NCBI GenBank assembly: GCA_963704815.1
Contig: CAVPHU010000001.1
Span: 1,756,907-1,820,906 of the forward strand
Reading direction: 5' to 3'
Origin: DATKWD01 sp963704815
GTDB taxonomy: Bacteria > Actinomycetota > Acidimicrobiia > Acidimicrobiales > Salinilacustritrichaceae
Length of the DNA stretch: 64,000 nt
Position 1 is the stretch's first letter; every line of letters begins with the position of its first letter. This document shows positions 34,765 to 42,857 of the stretch, piece after piece. The position numbers and the translations under genes were made by a program. Below the pieces are notes generated by a model, which saw nothing but the letters and a program-made list of their open reading frames with translations, was not told where the DNA came from and ran no database searches.

Positions 34765-35781
34765 TCAGGCGGGCGCCTCTTCGCGGCGGTGGCCGTCGGC
34801 GAGTTCGACCAGAGCATGCTGATCGACGGCGCCGGCGGGCACCGCCGCGACCTTGCACTTGGTCACGGCGCGCAGGGTCGCCGTCCGGGCGCCCCCTTCG
34901 AGGGCGGCTCGCTCCCCGAGCACGGCTCCGGGCCCGAGTTCGGCGAGCTGCTCCCCATCCACCTCGACGACCAGCACCCCGTTCAACAGCAGGTACAGCT
35001 CGTTGCCGTCCGCACCCTGTTCGGCGAGCACCTTCCCGCTCTTGACCTGTCGGATCGTCGGCGTCGTGCCGCCGCGCATGATCAGTTCCTGGAGTTGTCG
35101 TTCGAGAGTGCTCTCGACCTCGGTGACGAGCGCGGGTGAGTCTTCGTCGCCCCACGGTGTGCGGCGACCGAACGACTCGTTCATCCACCGCTTGTACTCG
35201 GCGAGGCTGCTCTTCGCTATCAAGGCGCCGGCGTGGTCGAACACCCAATGTCGGGGGAACCCCGAGGCACCCGTCATCGAGCCTTCGTGGGTGCCGTCGG
35301 CGTAAATGGTCAGCTCGAGCGTCGTCCAGACGATCGGCGCGGAGTACTGGACGAACGGCGGCCGCTTCACGGCGCGGGGCATCGGTGCACCGGTGCGGCC
35401 CCCGACGGTCTGGGTGAACCTGACAGATGTCGGCGTCACTTCGGGTTCGCCCTGGAGGTCGGGCAGCGGGGTCGCAGGAACGGTGATCGACCCGACGCCG
35501 AGCCCGACGGTCGTGGCTCCGATCAGTCCGCCACCGCAGTAGCCGCAGCCACTGATCCGGCCGTCGTCGTCGATGTCCACGTAGGCGCGCAGTTCGTTGG
35601 CGAAACGGAGGCGGTCGGCGACACGGAGGTCCTCGACCGCAGCGCGAACATCCGGACCGAGTGCATCAGGTGGAGGCGGGTCGTGGTGGGCCATCTTCAT
35701 CCGCGTGGCCACCTTGCCCATGCCCTCCAACAGGTCCGATGGGATCCACGAGACGGTGGTGATGCTGCGTTCGATTCGCAT
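34765..35781 (-). CDS. Cyclic nucleotide-binding domain protein
   Basis: 338 residues from ATG at 35781. The C-terminal ~100 residues form a CRP-type cyclic-nucleotide-binding domain: VKSGKVLAEQGADGNELYLL, LNGVLVVEVDGEQLAELGPG, then AVLGERAALEGGARTATLRA, which contains the phosphate-binding cassette (GERAALEGGARTA; canonical GExAL...RxA). The N-terminal two thirds belong to a conserved actinobacterial module (SITTVSWIPSDLLEG; FPRHWVFDHAGALIAKS). No HTH is present, so the output is not direct DNA binding. The adjacent cyclase fusion is the obvious source of its ligand. Confidence 0.8.
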   Translation of the reverse strand: MRIERSITTVSWIPSDLLEGMGKVATRMKMAHHDPPPPDALGPDVRAAVEDLRVADRLRFANELRAYVDIDDDGRISGCGYCGGGLIGATTVGLGVGSITVPATPLPDLQGEPEVTPTSVRFTQTVGGRTGAPMPRAVKRPPFVQYSAPIVWTTLELTIYADGTHEGSMTGASGFPRHWVFDHAGALIAKSSLAEYKRWMNESFGRRTPWGDEDSPALVTEVESTLERQLQELIMRGGTTPTIRQVKSGKVLAEQGADGNELYLLLNGVLVVEVDGEQLAELGPGAVLGERAALEGGARTATLRAVTKCKVAAVPAGAVDQHALVELADGHRREEAPA

Positions 35782-35960
35782 GAACTGCCTCCTGACGACG
35801 AGTGACTCAGAGCGTGCGCCCCACGACGACCCGCCGGCCAGCGTGAAGACACGACGAATCAGTACGTGTCAGCACCACCCACGATGCGCGGCAGCACGCT
35901 GGTGGGCGCCGGGTGGATCCGACAGAGTGCGAGACGACACTCCCCACAGAAGAGGTTCCG

Positions 35961-37264
35961 ATGCCCGTGACCGTTTTCCTCGCAGATGACAACCTCATCG
36001 TGCGAGAGGGCGTCAAGGCGCTGCTCGAACTCGAGGACGATCTCGACGTCGTCGGTCAGGGAGCCGACTACGACGAACTGGTCGCCGGAGCTGAAGCGAC
36101 GCAGCCTCAGGTCATCGTCACCGACATCCGAATGCCACCCAACTTCTCCCGCGAGGGCATCGAGGCCGCCAAACAGGTGCGCAAGCGTCACCCTGGTACC
36201 GGGGTCGTGATCCTGTCGCAGTTCGATGATCCCGACTATGCGGTGTCGCTGCTCTCGGAGGGTGCGGCCGGGTACGCCTATCTCCTCAAGGACCGGGTCG
36301 GCGAGGGCGATCAGCTGGCGCGAGCGGTCCGCGAGGTCGCAGCGGGTGGCTCGATGCTCGACCCGAAGATCGTTGAGGCGTTGACCAACCCGGTTCGTGC
36401 AGAGACGTCGCTGTCCGCAGACGACGAAGATCTGCTGCAGCAGGTGGCACAGGGCCGTTCAGTGAAGGCGATCGCGGTCCAGCGCCGGACGACGCCGGCC
36501 GACATCAACGCAGCGATCGAAGCGCTGTTCGGCACGCTGGCTCGAGGCCTTGCCGAGGGCCGAGGCGACAGCCTCGAGCGGCTCAAGGTGCTGCAGCGGG
36601 CGATCGTCGACCGGATGGAGCAGGGCGAGGCACTGAGTCGCTTCCTTCCCGGTGGTGTCGCTGCCCAGGTGCTGGAAGGGGGCCGTCTTCCTGGCGAGAC
36701 CGAGGAGTTGACGGTCACGGTGCTGATGTCGGACATCCGCGGCTACACGACGATCGCCGGCACGCGAATCCGAGCGTGCTCGCCGGCCAATTGCACGAGC
36801 ATCGCGCCGTCATGAACCACGCGATCCTCGGGCAGGCGGGAACCGTGATGCAGTTCGTGGGTGATGCCGTGATGGCCGTGTTCGGCGCGCCGGTCGCCAG
36901 TGAAGATCATGCCGACCGGGCCGTGGCGGCGGCCGTCGCGATGCAGGCTGCGCAGCGTGAGCTGAACGAGCAGTGGGAACGGAGTGGTCAGCCCGCCTTC
37001 GGTCTGGGAATCGGGCTTTCGACGGGGCCCGTGGCCGCCGCGCTGCTCGGCTCGGAGGAGCGGCTCGAGTACACCGTGGTCGGCGACACGGTGAACCTGA
37101 CGCAGCGACTCCAGCAGTGGGCCGAGCCCGGCGAAACCGTCTTGAGCGAACCGACGTGGGCAGCGATCGATCCGAAGCCCGACGCCGACGAGCTCGAACC
37201 GGCGATGGTCAAGGGCCGCGACACTCCGGTCGGCGCGTACCGTTTCCCGGTGAGGCCCCGATGA
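35961..37264 (+). CDS. Response regulator fused to class III nucleotide cyclase, one frameshift
   Basis: A receiver domain (residues 1-125) has the acidic pair ADD, phospho-acceptor Asp55 in VTDIRMPP and Lys in YLLKDRV. A helical linker follows (LKVLQRAIVDRMEQGEALS, FLPGGVAAQVLEGG). The class III cyclase domain then has its first metal Asp in MSDIRGYTT (about residue 258), the second in QFVGDAVMAVFGAP, and YTVVGDTVNLTQRLQ. One indel near 36765 breaks the frame; past it NPSVLAGQLHEHRAVMNH continues the domain. All catalytic residues remain once it is corrected. The REC output should switch cAMP or cGMP synthesis. The stop overlaps the next ATG (ATGA). Confidence 0.83.
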
Positions 37265-39361
37265 ACCTGACCGGCGAACAACGGATCCGTTTCGGCAGGA
37301 GCCTCGCGGGATCGTCGGTCGTCATCGCCATCAGCGGCCTGATCATCGCCGCTGCCGTCGGTCGTTGGGAGACCGCAGCGCTCACACTGACGCCGGTGAA
37401 CGCCACCATCGCCATCGGGTTCGGTGCACTCGCCTGGACGGTGCTGCCCAGGCAGCCGCGAAACGGATCGGTCTGGGCCTACACGTGGGCGTCGGTCTTC
37501 GGTGGCTTGTACTCGGCCTGCCTCGCCGTGCTGGTCTTGTCGGCCCCAACTGCAGTCCTCGACCAGGGGGTCGACGACATGATCCCGGCCGAGCTTCCAT
37601 GGCCCGCTGCGATCGCCGTCGGAACGATGGCCGCCGGATGGAGCTGCCCTCATTCTTCCTCCCGCTCACGCTCGGGCTGCTGTTGTTTCCCGATGGACAG
37701 CTGAACTCGCCGAGATGGCGTTGGGTCGGCTGGTACCAGGTGGCGACGCTGTCGTTCGCGTTCGCCGGCACCGTTGCACTCAACAACCGCTGGAGCACAC
37801 AGCCAGCGCCACAACCGTCCGGAACGTTTGCGACCATCGGTCGGATCGCGATCAACCTGGCGGTGCTCGGTGCGTTGCTCGGGGTGGCGTCGTTGGTGGC
37901 GCGATATCGGAACGGCGGTGCGGTCACCCGCCGGCAGATCCGGTGGATCGCGCTCGGTGGCACCCTCGTGGCCGTCAGCCTGTTCCTTCGATTCGCGTTC
38001 GAAGGGTCTGATGGATCGACCGTGGAGAACCTGACCTTCCTCATCCCGCTCGTGTTCCTCATCGGCTCGTTCTGGGTGGCGATCACCAGGTACCGGCTGT
38101 ACGAGATCGACTCGATCATCTCGAAATCGGTGACCTATCTCGGTCTGGCAGCGGTGATCGCGGGGCTCTACGCAGCCGTGGTCATCCTTCCGCTGGTGAT
38201 CATCGGCGGCTCGAACGACGGCGGACCGGGCCTGCTCCTGCCGATCGTCGCGGCGGCGACGGTGGCCGTGCTGTTCGAACCGGTGCGGTCCCGTCTGCAG
38301 CATGCCGCCAACCGACTGGTGTACGGCGACCGGGCAAGCCCGCACGAGGTGCTGTCGCAGGTCACCTCGAGCCTGCCAGGCTCCGACGCCGACGACAGCA
38401 CCGTCGGTCTTGCTCGCGTGCTGCTGCGTGGCACCGGAGCGGAGCACGCCGTGGTGTGGCTCGCGACCGGACAGGTGCTCACGCCGGACGGGGTGTTTCC
38501 CGAAGATGGCGCCGCCGTCGAAGCCGTGGCGATCGACGGCTTGGTCGACGACGAGTTCACCGAAACCGAACTGGTGCGTCATCGCGGAGAGGTGTTCGGG
38601 GCGCTGACCGTCGTCAAGCCGCACAACGACCCGATCACGCCCGATGACCGCGAGCTGCTGACCGACGTCGCAGCCGGGGCGGGCCCGCTGCTGCGCAACA
38701 TCAGCCTCAACGCTGAGCTCGAGCAACGAGCAGCCGAGGTGCGGGCATCGCGGCACCGTCTGATCGCGACGCAGGACGCCGAACGCCACCGGCTCGAGCG
38801 CGATCTCCACGACGGTGCCCAGCAGCAGGTCGTCGCGCTCAAGGTCAAGCTGGGCATCGCCAGGACGATCGCTGCGCGCGCGAAGGCGCCGAGCAGATCG
38901 TCTCGCTGGTGACGTCGTTGGCCGACGAGACCCAGCACGCCGTCGATGCCCTCCGCGCGGTCGCCCACGGCATCTACCCGCCGCTGCTGGAATCCGAGGG
39001 GCTCGAGTCGGCGCTGCGTGCTGTCGAGCGCACCTCGTCGGTCCCGCTGCGCGTCGACACTCACGAGTTGGCGAGATACGACCCTGAGGCCGAGGAAACG
39101 GCCTATTTCTGCGTACTGGAAACCATCGAGCGTGCCCGGATGTCCGGGGCGTCGAGCATGAGCCTCGCCGTGGCCGAGGCAGGTGCCGAGTTGGTCGTGA
39201 GCCTCACCATCGAGGGTCGCACCACCGAGCTCGACCTCACGCCCGTCATCGACCGAATCGATGCCGTCGGCGGAACGACCAGCATGGACGAGCTCGCCGG
39301 TGGTGCGATGCAGATCACGAACGTGTTGCCGGTCGCCACGACGGTGCTGGAGTCGGCATGA
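37261..39361 (+). CDS. Sensor histidine kinase with phospho-acceptor His but degenerate ATPase domain, two frameshifts
   Basis: About 700 residues: six or more membrane helices (SVVIAISGLIIAAAVG, FFLPLTLGLLLFPDGQL, LGLAAVIAGLYAAVVILPLV), a GAF-like domain (TVGLARVLLRGTGAEHAVVW) and a HisKA_3 region ERHRLERDLHDGAQQQ with His near residue 516. The C-terminal domain aligns with that of the next gene but has LETIERARMSG where the N box should be and EGRTTELD in place of DxGxG. The glycine-rich GxGL is missing. Indels lie near 37640 and 38890 (GC-repeat slip); the degenerate part is in one clean frame. It should accept but not donate phosphate. ATGA couplings join it to both neighbours. Confidence 0.8.
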
Positions 39362-41418
39362 ACCGCCTCGGAGCAGGGACACGAGCAAAGCAGCTGTTGC
39401 TCGTGGGCATCGCGGTGTACGTCATCTCGGCCATCGTCATCTTGGTCCAGCTGCGCAGCTACGAGCTCGCCAGTGTGATCTCGTTCGGCGCGTATCTCCT
39501 GGTCGGCGGGCTGATCGTGGTGCGTCGCGGGAACACGCTGGGTTTGATGCTCGTGGCTTACGGTTCGATCTGGACCGGCGTGATCGCGGGGGTCGTCACT
39601 GCCGAAGCCCTGGACGAGGCGGGCCACGCCGGTGCTGCCGGTTGGGTGGCGCTCGGTGCCATGGTGATCTCGCTCCCGGGGGTGTGGCTGATCGCCGCGA
39701 TGTGGCTGGTCTTTCCCGATGGCCGCGCACACACGACCACGGATCGGAAGCTCCTGCGGATCAGCGGCGTCACCGCCGTCGTCGCGACCGCCGCCAACGT
39801 GTTCGCCAGGCCACAGGTGCTCCCGGAAACGGCCGCGTATCCCCACCCGTTCGTCAACGACGAGACGGCGCGGGCCGTCTTCGACATCGTCCAGTTGCCC
39901 ACCGTCCTCTTCTTCCTGTTCGCCTACTTCGCCGCCGCGAGGCTGATCGTCAGAATGCGCCGCGGCGACCCCGTCGAGCGTCGGCAGGTGCGCTGGATCG
40001 CTCTGGCGGTCGTCGCCAACATCACGATCCTCCTCCTGAACGCGGGCATCGCGCCGCTCGGCACGGACGATCGCGCCTTCCTGTTGATCGACTCCGTGGG
40101 GGTCGTCCTCATCCCGCTCGCCGTCGGTGTCGCGATCATGCGGTACCGCCTCTACGAGATCGACCGGATCATCAGCCGATCGATGACCTTCGGGTCCCTC
40201 GCGGTCTTCATCGGTGGGGTGTACGTCGCACTCGTGGTCGGCCTCGGCCAGCTTCTGGGCGGTGATACCGGGTTCGGGCTCTCGGTCGTGGCGACCGTGG
40301 TGGTGGCGATCGCGTTCCAGCCGGTTCGACGACGTGTCGAACATTGGGCGAACCGAATCGTCTACGGCGAACGGGCCACACCACACGAGATCCTGGTGCG
40401 GTTCTCGCACCGTTCGTCGGAACTCTCCGACGAGGAGCTGATGGCCCGCGTCCCGCGACTGATCGTCGATGGGACGGGCGCCAAGACAGCTGCGCTGTGG
40501 GTCCGATCAGGCGACGGGTTCCGGACCACGTCGACGTGGCCGATCGACGTCGAGGAGCGATCGCTCGCGGGCTCAGACGAGTTCGTCGACCCGGACGCGG
40601 ACTGGTCGTTGCCGGTGTTCCACGACGGTGAGTTTTTCGGTGGGCTTTCACTCGCGAAGGATGAGGGCGAATCGGTCAGTCCGGGTGAGGCAAGGTTGCT
40701 GGCCGACCTCGCCGCCGGATTGGGGTTGGCGCTGCGCAACACCCGCCTCACCGGCGAGCTGCGCCGCCAGGTCGCCGAACTGGAGGCATCGCGCGAACGC
40801 GTTCTCGCCGCGGCGGATGCCGCCCGGCGTGAGTTGGAGAACACGCTCGACAGCGGGCCTCAACAGCAGTTGGTGGCGTTGAAGGTCAAGCTCGGACCGA
40901 CACGCAAGCGTGCGGAGCAACTCGGTGCCGTCAAGACCGCGGCGCTCCTGACCCAACTCGAACAGCAAGCCGGCGACGCGATCAAGGCCGTCCGCGAGTT
41001 CGCCGGAGGGATCTACCCACCGCTGCTCGGAGCCGAGGGCCTCACCGTTGCGATCGGGCAGCAGGCGAGAGCGGCAGCCATACCTGTCTCGGTGCACGGC
41101 GATGGCGTCACCCGCTACTCCCGAGAGCTCGAGGCCGCTGTCTACTTCTCGGTGCTCGAAGGGCTCCAGAACGCTGCCAAGTATGCGGATGCGACCTCGG
41201 TCAGCGTGACGCTCGCCGACGATGACGGCTCGCTGACCTTCGAGGTCAGCGACGACGGCAACGGATTCGATGCGGACACCGTCGCCAGAGGTGCCGGACT
41301 GACCGGTATCGCCGACCGGCTCGACACCGTTGGTGGCACCATCGACATCGACTCCGCTCCCGGTCTCGGCACCCGCATCACCGGCAGGGTCCCGATCCAG
41401 CAGGTCGTGCGGGTCTGA
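39358..41418 (+). CDS. Sensor histidine kinase with intact ATPase domain but Asp in place of the phospho-acceptor His
   Basis: 686 residues in one frame. The membrane part (LLLVGIAVYVISAIVILVQL, VISLPGVWLIAAMWLVFPDG, SLAVFIGGVYVALVVGLGQL) and GAF-like part are similar to the upstream kinase. The H-box reads RRELENTLDSGPQQQLVAL: codon 498 is GAC (Asp) where the family has His. The HATPase domain is intact, with the N box LQNAAKYA (Asn605), G1 SDDGNGFD (632 onward) and G2 GAGLTGIADRL. It should bind ATP but cannot autophosphorylate on the usual His. Together with the upstream gene it forms a complementary pair. Confidence 0.88.
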   Translation: MNRLGAGTRAKQLLLVGIAVYVISAIVILVQLRSYELASVISFGAYLLVGGLIVVRRGNTLGLMLVAYGSIWTGVIAGVVTAEALDEAGHAGAAGWVALGAMVISLPGVWLIAAMWLVFPDGRAHTTTDRKLLRISGVTAVVATAANVFARPQVLPETAAYPHPFVNDETARAVFDIVQLPTVLFFLFAYFAAARLIVRMRRGDPVERRQVRWIALAVVANITILLLNAGIAPLGTDDRAFLLIDSVGVVLIPLAVGVAIMRYRLYEIDRIISRSMTFGSLAVFIGGVYVALVVGLGQLLGGDTGFGLSVVATVVVAIAFQPVRRRVEHWANRIVYGERATPHEILVRFSHRSSELSDEELMARVPRLIVDGTGAKTAALWVRSGDGFRTTSTWPIDVEERSLAGSDEFVDPDADWSLPVFHDGEFFGGLSLAKDEGESVSPGEARLLADLAAGLGLALRNTRLTGELRRQVAELEASRERVLAAADAARRELENTLDSGPQQQLVALKVKLGPTRKRAEQLGAVKTAALLTQLEQQAGDAIKAVREFAGGIYPPLLGAEGLTVAIGQQARAAAIPVSVHGDGVTRYSRELEAAVYFSVLEGLQNAAKYADATSVSVTLADDDGSLTFEVSDDGNGFDADTVARGAGLTGIADRLDTVGGTIDIDSAPGLGTRITGRVPIQQVVRV

Positions 41419-41427
41419 GCGAACCGC

Positions 41428-41802
41428 TCAGCTCGATTGGATGTCGGCCCAGATCGCTTCGAGTTCGTCCATGCCGAACGACGACTTCGGAAGAAAGCGG
41501 AACGCTCCGGCATCGAGCGCCGGCTGGTCGTAGTTGCCGGACTCATGGGTCGACATGACGAGAACGGGCGGCGGATCGTCGAGGCTCATGATACGACGAG
41601 TGGCCTCGAGGCCGTCGATACCGGGCATCTGGACGTCCATCAGCACGAGGTCGGGCCGCAAGCTCGCCGCCAGGTCGACGGCCTCCTCACCGTTCGCCGC
41701 CTCACCCGCCACTTCGAACCCGTCGGTCATCTCGACCACCATGCGTGAGGCCTCGCGGAACGGCAGCTGGTCGTCGACGATGAGGACACGAACATCAGAC
41801 AC
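41428..41802 (-). CDS. Single-domain response regulator (REC only)
   Basis: 124 residues from GTG at 41802. VRVLIVDDQLPFREASRMVV carries the acidic pocket, VLMDVQMPGIDGLEATRRI the phospho-acceptor Asp54 or so, VMSTHES the Thr/Ser switch and FRFLPKSS the Lys. No output domain follows. It is convergent with the kinase pair, ten bases away, and lies downstream of the NarL-type regulator on the same strand. It may act as a phosphate shuttle or sink. Confidence 0.88.
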   Translation of the reverse strand: MSDVRVLIVDDQLPFREASRMVVEMTDGFEVAGEAANGEEAVDLAASLRPDLVLMDVQMPGIDGLEATRRIMSLDDPPPVLVMSTHESGNYDQPALDAGAFRFLPKSSFGMDELEAIWADIQSS

Positions 41803-41865
41803 GTGACGATCTTCGCACCCTCGCGGCTCGGAGCCCACCGCGTTGACCCGCTCTCCGAGGTGGGG

Positions 41866-42545
41866 TCAGCCCCCTGAGCGTGCACCCAGCCCGAGGTAGA
41901 CCAGGACGGCCTGCACCCGTCGATGCGCATCGTCGGTCTGCGCCAGGTCGAGCTTGGTGAAGATCGCGCTCGATGTGCTTCTCCACCGATCTGGCCGAGA
42001 TGAACAGCGCTGCACCGATCGACGAGTTGCTCTTGCCTGCGGCCATCTCGGTGAGCACGTCTCGCTCGCGATCGGTCAGGCGGTCGAGCTCGCTCGATCC
42101 GGGGCTCGCCTCGACGCCGATCAGCGCTTCGACCACCTTCGGGTCGACGACCGACTCGCCAACCGCCACGCGCCGGATCGCTGCTCCCAGCTCGTCCAGG
42201 TCGGCGACACGCTCCTTGAGCAAGTAGGCCCGACCGTCGGAGCCGTTCTCGAACAGCCGCCACGCGTACCCGGGCTCGACGTACTGGCTCAGCACGACGA
42301 CGCCGATCTCCGGGTGCGTGGCCCGGATCACGTCGGCTGCCCGGATGCCCTCGTCGGTCTGGCTTGGCGGCATGCGGATGTCGGTGAGGACCACATCAGG
42401 ACGATGCTGGTCCACCGCTGCGAGCAGCGAGTCGTAGTCCTCACACGACGCCACGACCTCGACCTCGTCGTCGAGCTGGAGCAGGGCGTTGATCCCGTCG
42501 CGCATCAAGAAGCTGTCCTCGGCGAGGACGAGGCGCAGCACCATC
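41866..42545 (-). CDS. NarL/FixJ-type response regulator, one frameshift near the end
   Basis: From ATG at 42545: LRLVLAEDSFLMRDGINALL, VVLTDIRMPPSQTDEGIRAA (phospho-acceptor Asp) and AYLLKERV form a receiver closely similar to that of the cyclase fusion. The LuxR-type HTH is LDRLTDRERDVLTEMAAGKS, NSSIGAALFISARSVEKHI. One indel near 41965 disrupts the end; the corrected frame reads SAIFTKLDLAQTDDAHRRVQ and stops at 41866, giving about 226 residues. The receiver similarity suggests it and the cyclase fusion share one kinase input. Confidence 0.82.
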
Positions 42546-42857
42546 GTGGCAGCGTAATGCTGCCCCGTCATCGACCGTCGCTGGCTGCACCGTCTTCTGA
42601 GTCGGGTGGGGGAGATTTGAACTCCCGGCCTCTGCGTCCCGAACTCGGTTCCAGCGAATCTCACCGGATACCGGCGAACCACAATGCCCGGAATCACTGG
42701 GCTCTCCGTCTACGGCGAACAATCACGAACGTGGCGTCCACCGAGGGATGGACGCGGGATCGACCGCGACGTGTGGAGGGGCGGGCGAGGTCATCGACGT
42801 GGCAGCCCCGGAAGCTTTCGCCTCTGGTCCAGCCGCGACCCCGGCCTCGTTAACGTC
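42546..42857. other. Intergenic stretch with tRNA-Pro fragment
   Basis: Divergent spacer between the NarL-type regulator and the first MalT-type gene. Apart from the 44-base tRNA fragment at 42601 no feature is evident. No TGTGGTCT motifs like those at copy 1 were seen. Confidence 0.5.
42601..42644 (-). repeat. tRNA-Pro(CGG) 3'-half fragment, copy 2
   Basis: 43 of 44 bases match the fragment at 34503-34546, in the same orientation. Here the T-stem is fully paired (GGGAG with CTCCC around TTCAAAT), so this copy is closer to a functional tRNA end. The sequence on its 5' side does not form D- or anticodon-arm partners, so it is not a complete gene. Confidence 0.75.

Noticed and set aside
35961..37264. 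Two separate genes, a response regulator and a cyclase
   Set aside because: The cyclase domain begins in the first frame (MSDIRGYTT) and continues in the second, so it is one gene with an indel.
38909..39361. Degenerate ATPase domain of the first kinase explained by frameshift
   Set aside because: The region is one uninterrupted frame aligned along its length with the second kinase; no alternative frame restores the N or G boxes.
42601..42700. Complete tRNA-Pro gene at copy 2
   Set aside because: The 5' acceptor strand, D-arm and 5' anticodon stem are not present upstream, so only a half gene exists.
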